Below the pieces are notes generated by a model. The model made no database searches. It saw only the letters and a program-made list of their open reading frames with translations, and was not told the origin of the DNA. Shown piece by piece: positions 63,477-64,000 of a DNA stretch of 64,000 nt (positions are counted from its first letter, which is position 1; every line of letters starts with the position of its first letter). Position numbers and translations under genes: made by a program. The DNA is from Henricia sp. BOLD:AAB3569 (Eukaryota; Echinodermata; Asteroidea; Spinulosida; Echinasteridae): the NCBI GenBank assembly GCA_037783545.1, contig JBBELK010000998.1, forward strand, positions 310,001 to 374,000, written 5' to 3'.

Positions 63477-64000
63477 CACTGTTAAAAACAACTCTGTTCA
63501 TTTACAGTACATTCATATGTCAATTGGCATTACATAGCGTACTGTTTTTGAACAGTACATTCTACTTTTTTGTTTTCTGTTTGCATACAGTAGACTCTAC
63601 TGTTATTTGGAATTGTAAACTTACAGACGATTCTTCTGTTTTTCAACAGACGACCAAGTGTTCGTTTCTGTACAGAAACGATTCTATGTAACTGAACAAA
63701 GCAGTCCAGGTTATTGACGACTGTTTCTTGTTGCCCTTATTTACAGTTCACTTTTGTGTATTGTTGATGCACCACACTTCATGGAAAATAAGTCGGCGTG
63801 TTTCTCTCAATTTCCTAGTTTTTATTTGCATGCCGGGGTGCAGTGGAGTTTCAACAGGGTGTACAGTATACCAAAAATGTAACCCGACCCATTGAAATAC
63901 AGGAATACGATAAATTCAGGGGAAATTTCCGCCTGAATCTATTGTATTCCCGCACTTTGAGGCAGGTTACATGCTCCCGTATATCTCCACTGCAGGCAGT
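63477..64000. mobile_element. Element P1, second copy (runs off window)
   Basis: CACTGTTAAAAACAACTCTG and the following 500 bases match 56268-56815, including the CTGTTTTTCAACAGACGA words. It inserted into E8, whereas the first copy inserted into E15. Confidence 0.85.

Overview
This is a eukaryotic, metazoan genomic window with no bacterial gene organisation. The only host-type genes I can support are one tandem cluster of juvenile-hormone-acid-methyltransferase-like (JHAMT-like) genes on the + strand. Each has four small coding exons in long introns. Intron phases are 1, 0 and 1, splice sites are GT-AG, and each complete copy has 789 coding bases (262 residues). Copies 1, 2 and 3 are complete and open in every exon. 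Copy 4 has exons 1 and 2 and then runs off the right edge. The repeat content (DIRS/Ngaro-like element with an SGNH hydrolase, Tc1, CR1/L2-like LINEs, tRNA-derived SINEs, very many small TIR elements) suggests a marine invertebrate deuterostome such as an echinoderm or hemichordate. The species assignment is an inference.

Layout. 1-6445: two partial copies of a DIRS/Ngaro-like retroelement, both on the minus strand and head to tail. The right-hand copy is interrupted by a LINE fragment and a SINE. 6446-11570: intergenic sequence holding small DNA transposons and a SINE. 11579-19655: gene 1, with a dead Tc1 transposon in intron 1 and nested TIR elements in introns 2 and 3. 19656-28819: spacer with TIR elements, a 150-bp hairpin and foldback elements. 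28820-41794: gene 2, with a fresh 1,078-bp tandem duplication in intron 1 and a three-deep transposon nest in intron 3. 41795-45515: spacer. 45516-54659: gene 3. 54660-59419: spacer homologous to the previous one but carrying extra insertions. 59420 to the end: the first half of gene 4.

Genes 2, 3 and 4 and their spacers belong to one tandemly duplicated unit of about 14-17 kb. Copy-to-copy comparison therefore gives natural empty and filled sites for many insertions. These show a recurrent insertion type: elements with short imperfect TIRs, often containing a TCACA-like box. Target duplications are mostly TTA, TTAA or another T-N-A trinucleotide. Interiors are built from many degenerate copies of one short family-specific word on both strands. 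This class is the most unusual feature of the window.

The four genes probably encode SAM-dependent carboxyl methyltransferases acting on small acids. The natural substrate cannot be read from the sequence. Copies 1, 3 and 4 share a conserved upstream block of about 270 bp, while copy 2 keeps only the last 80 bp or so.
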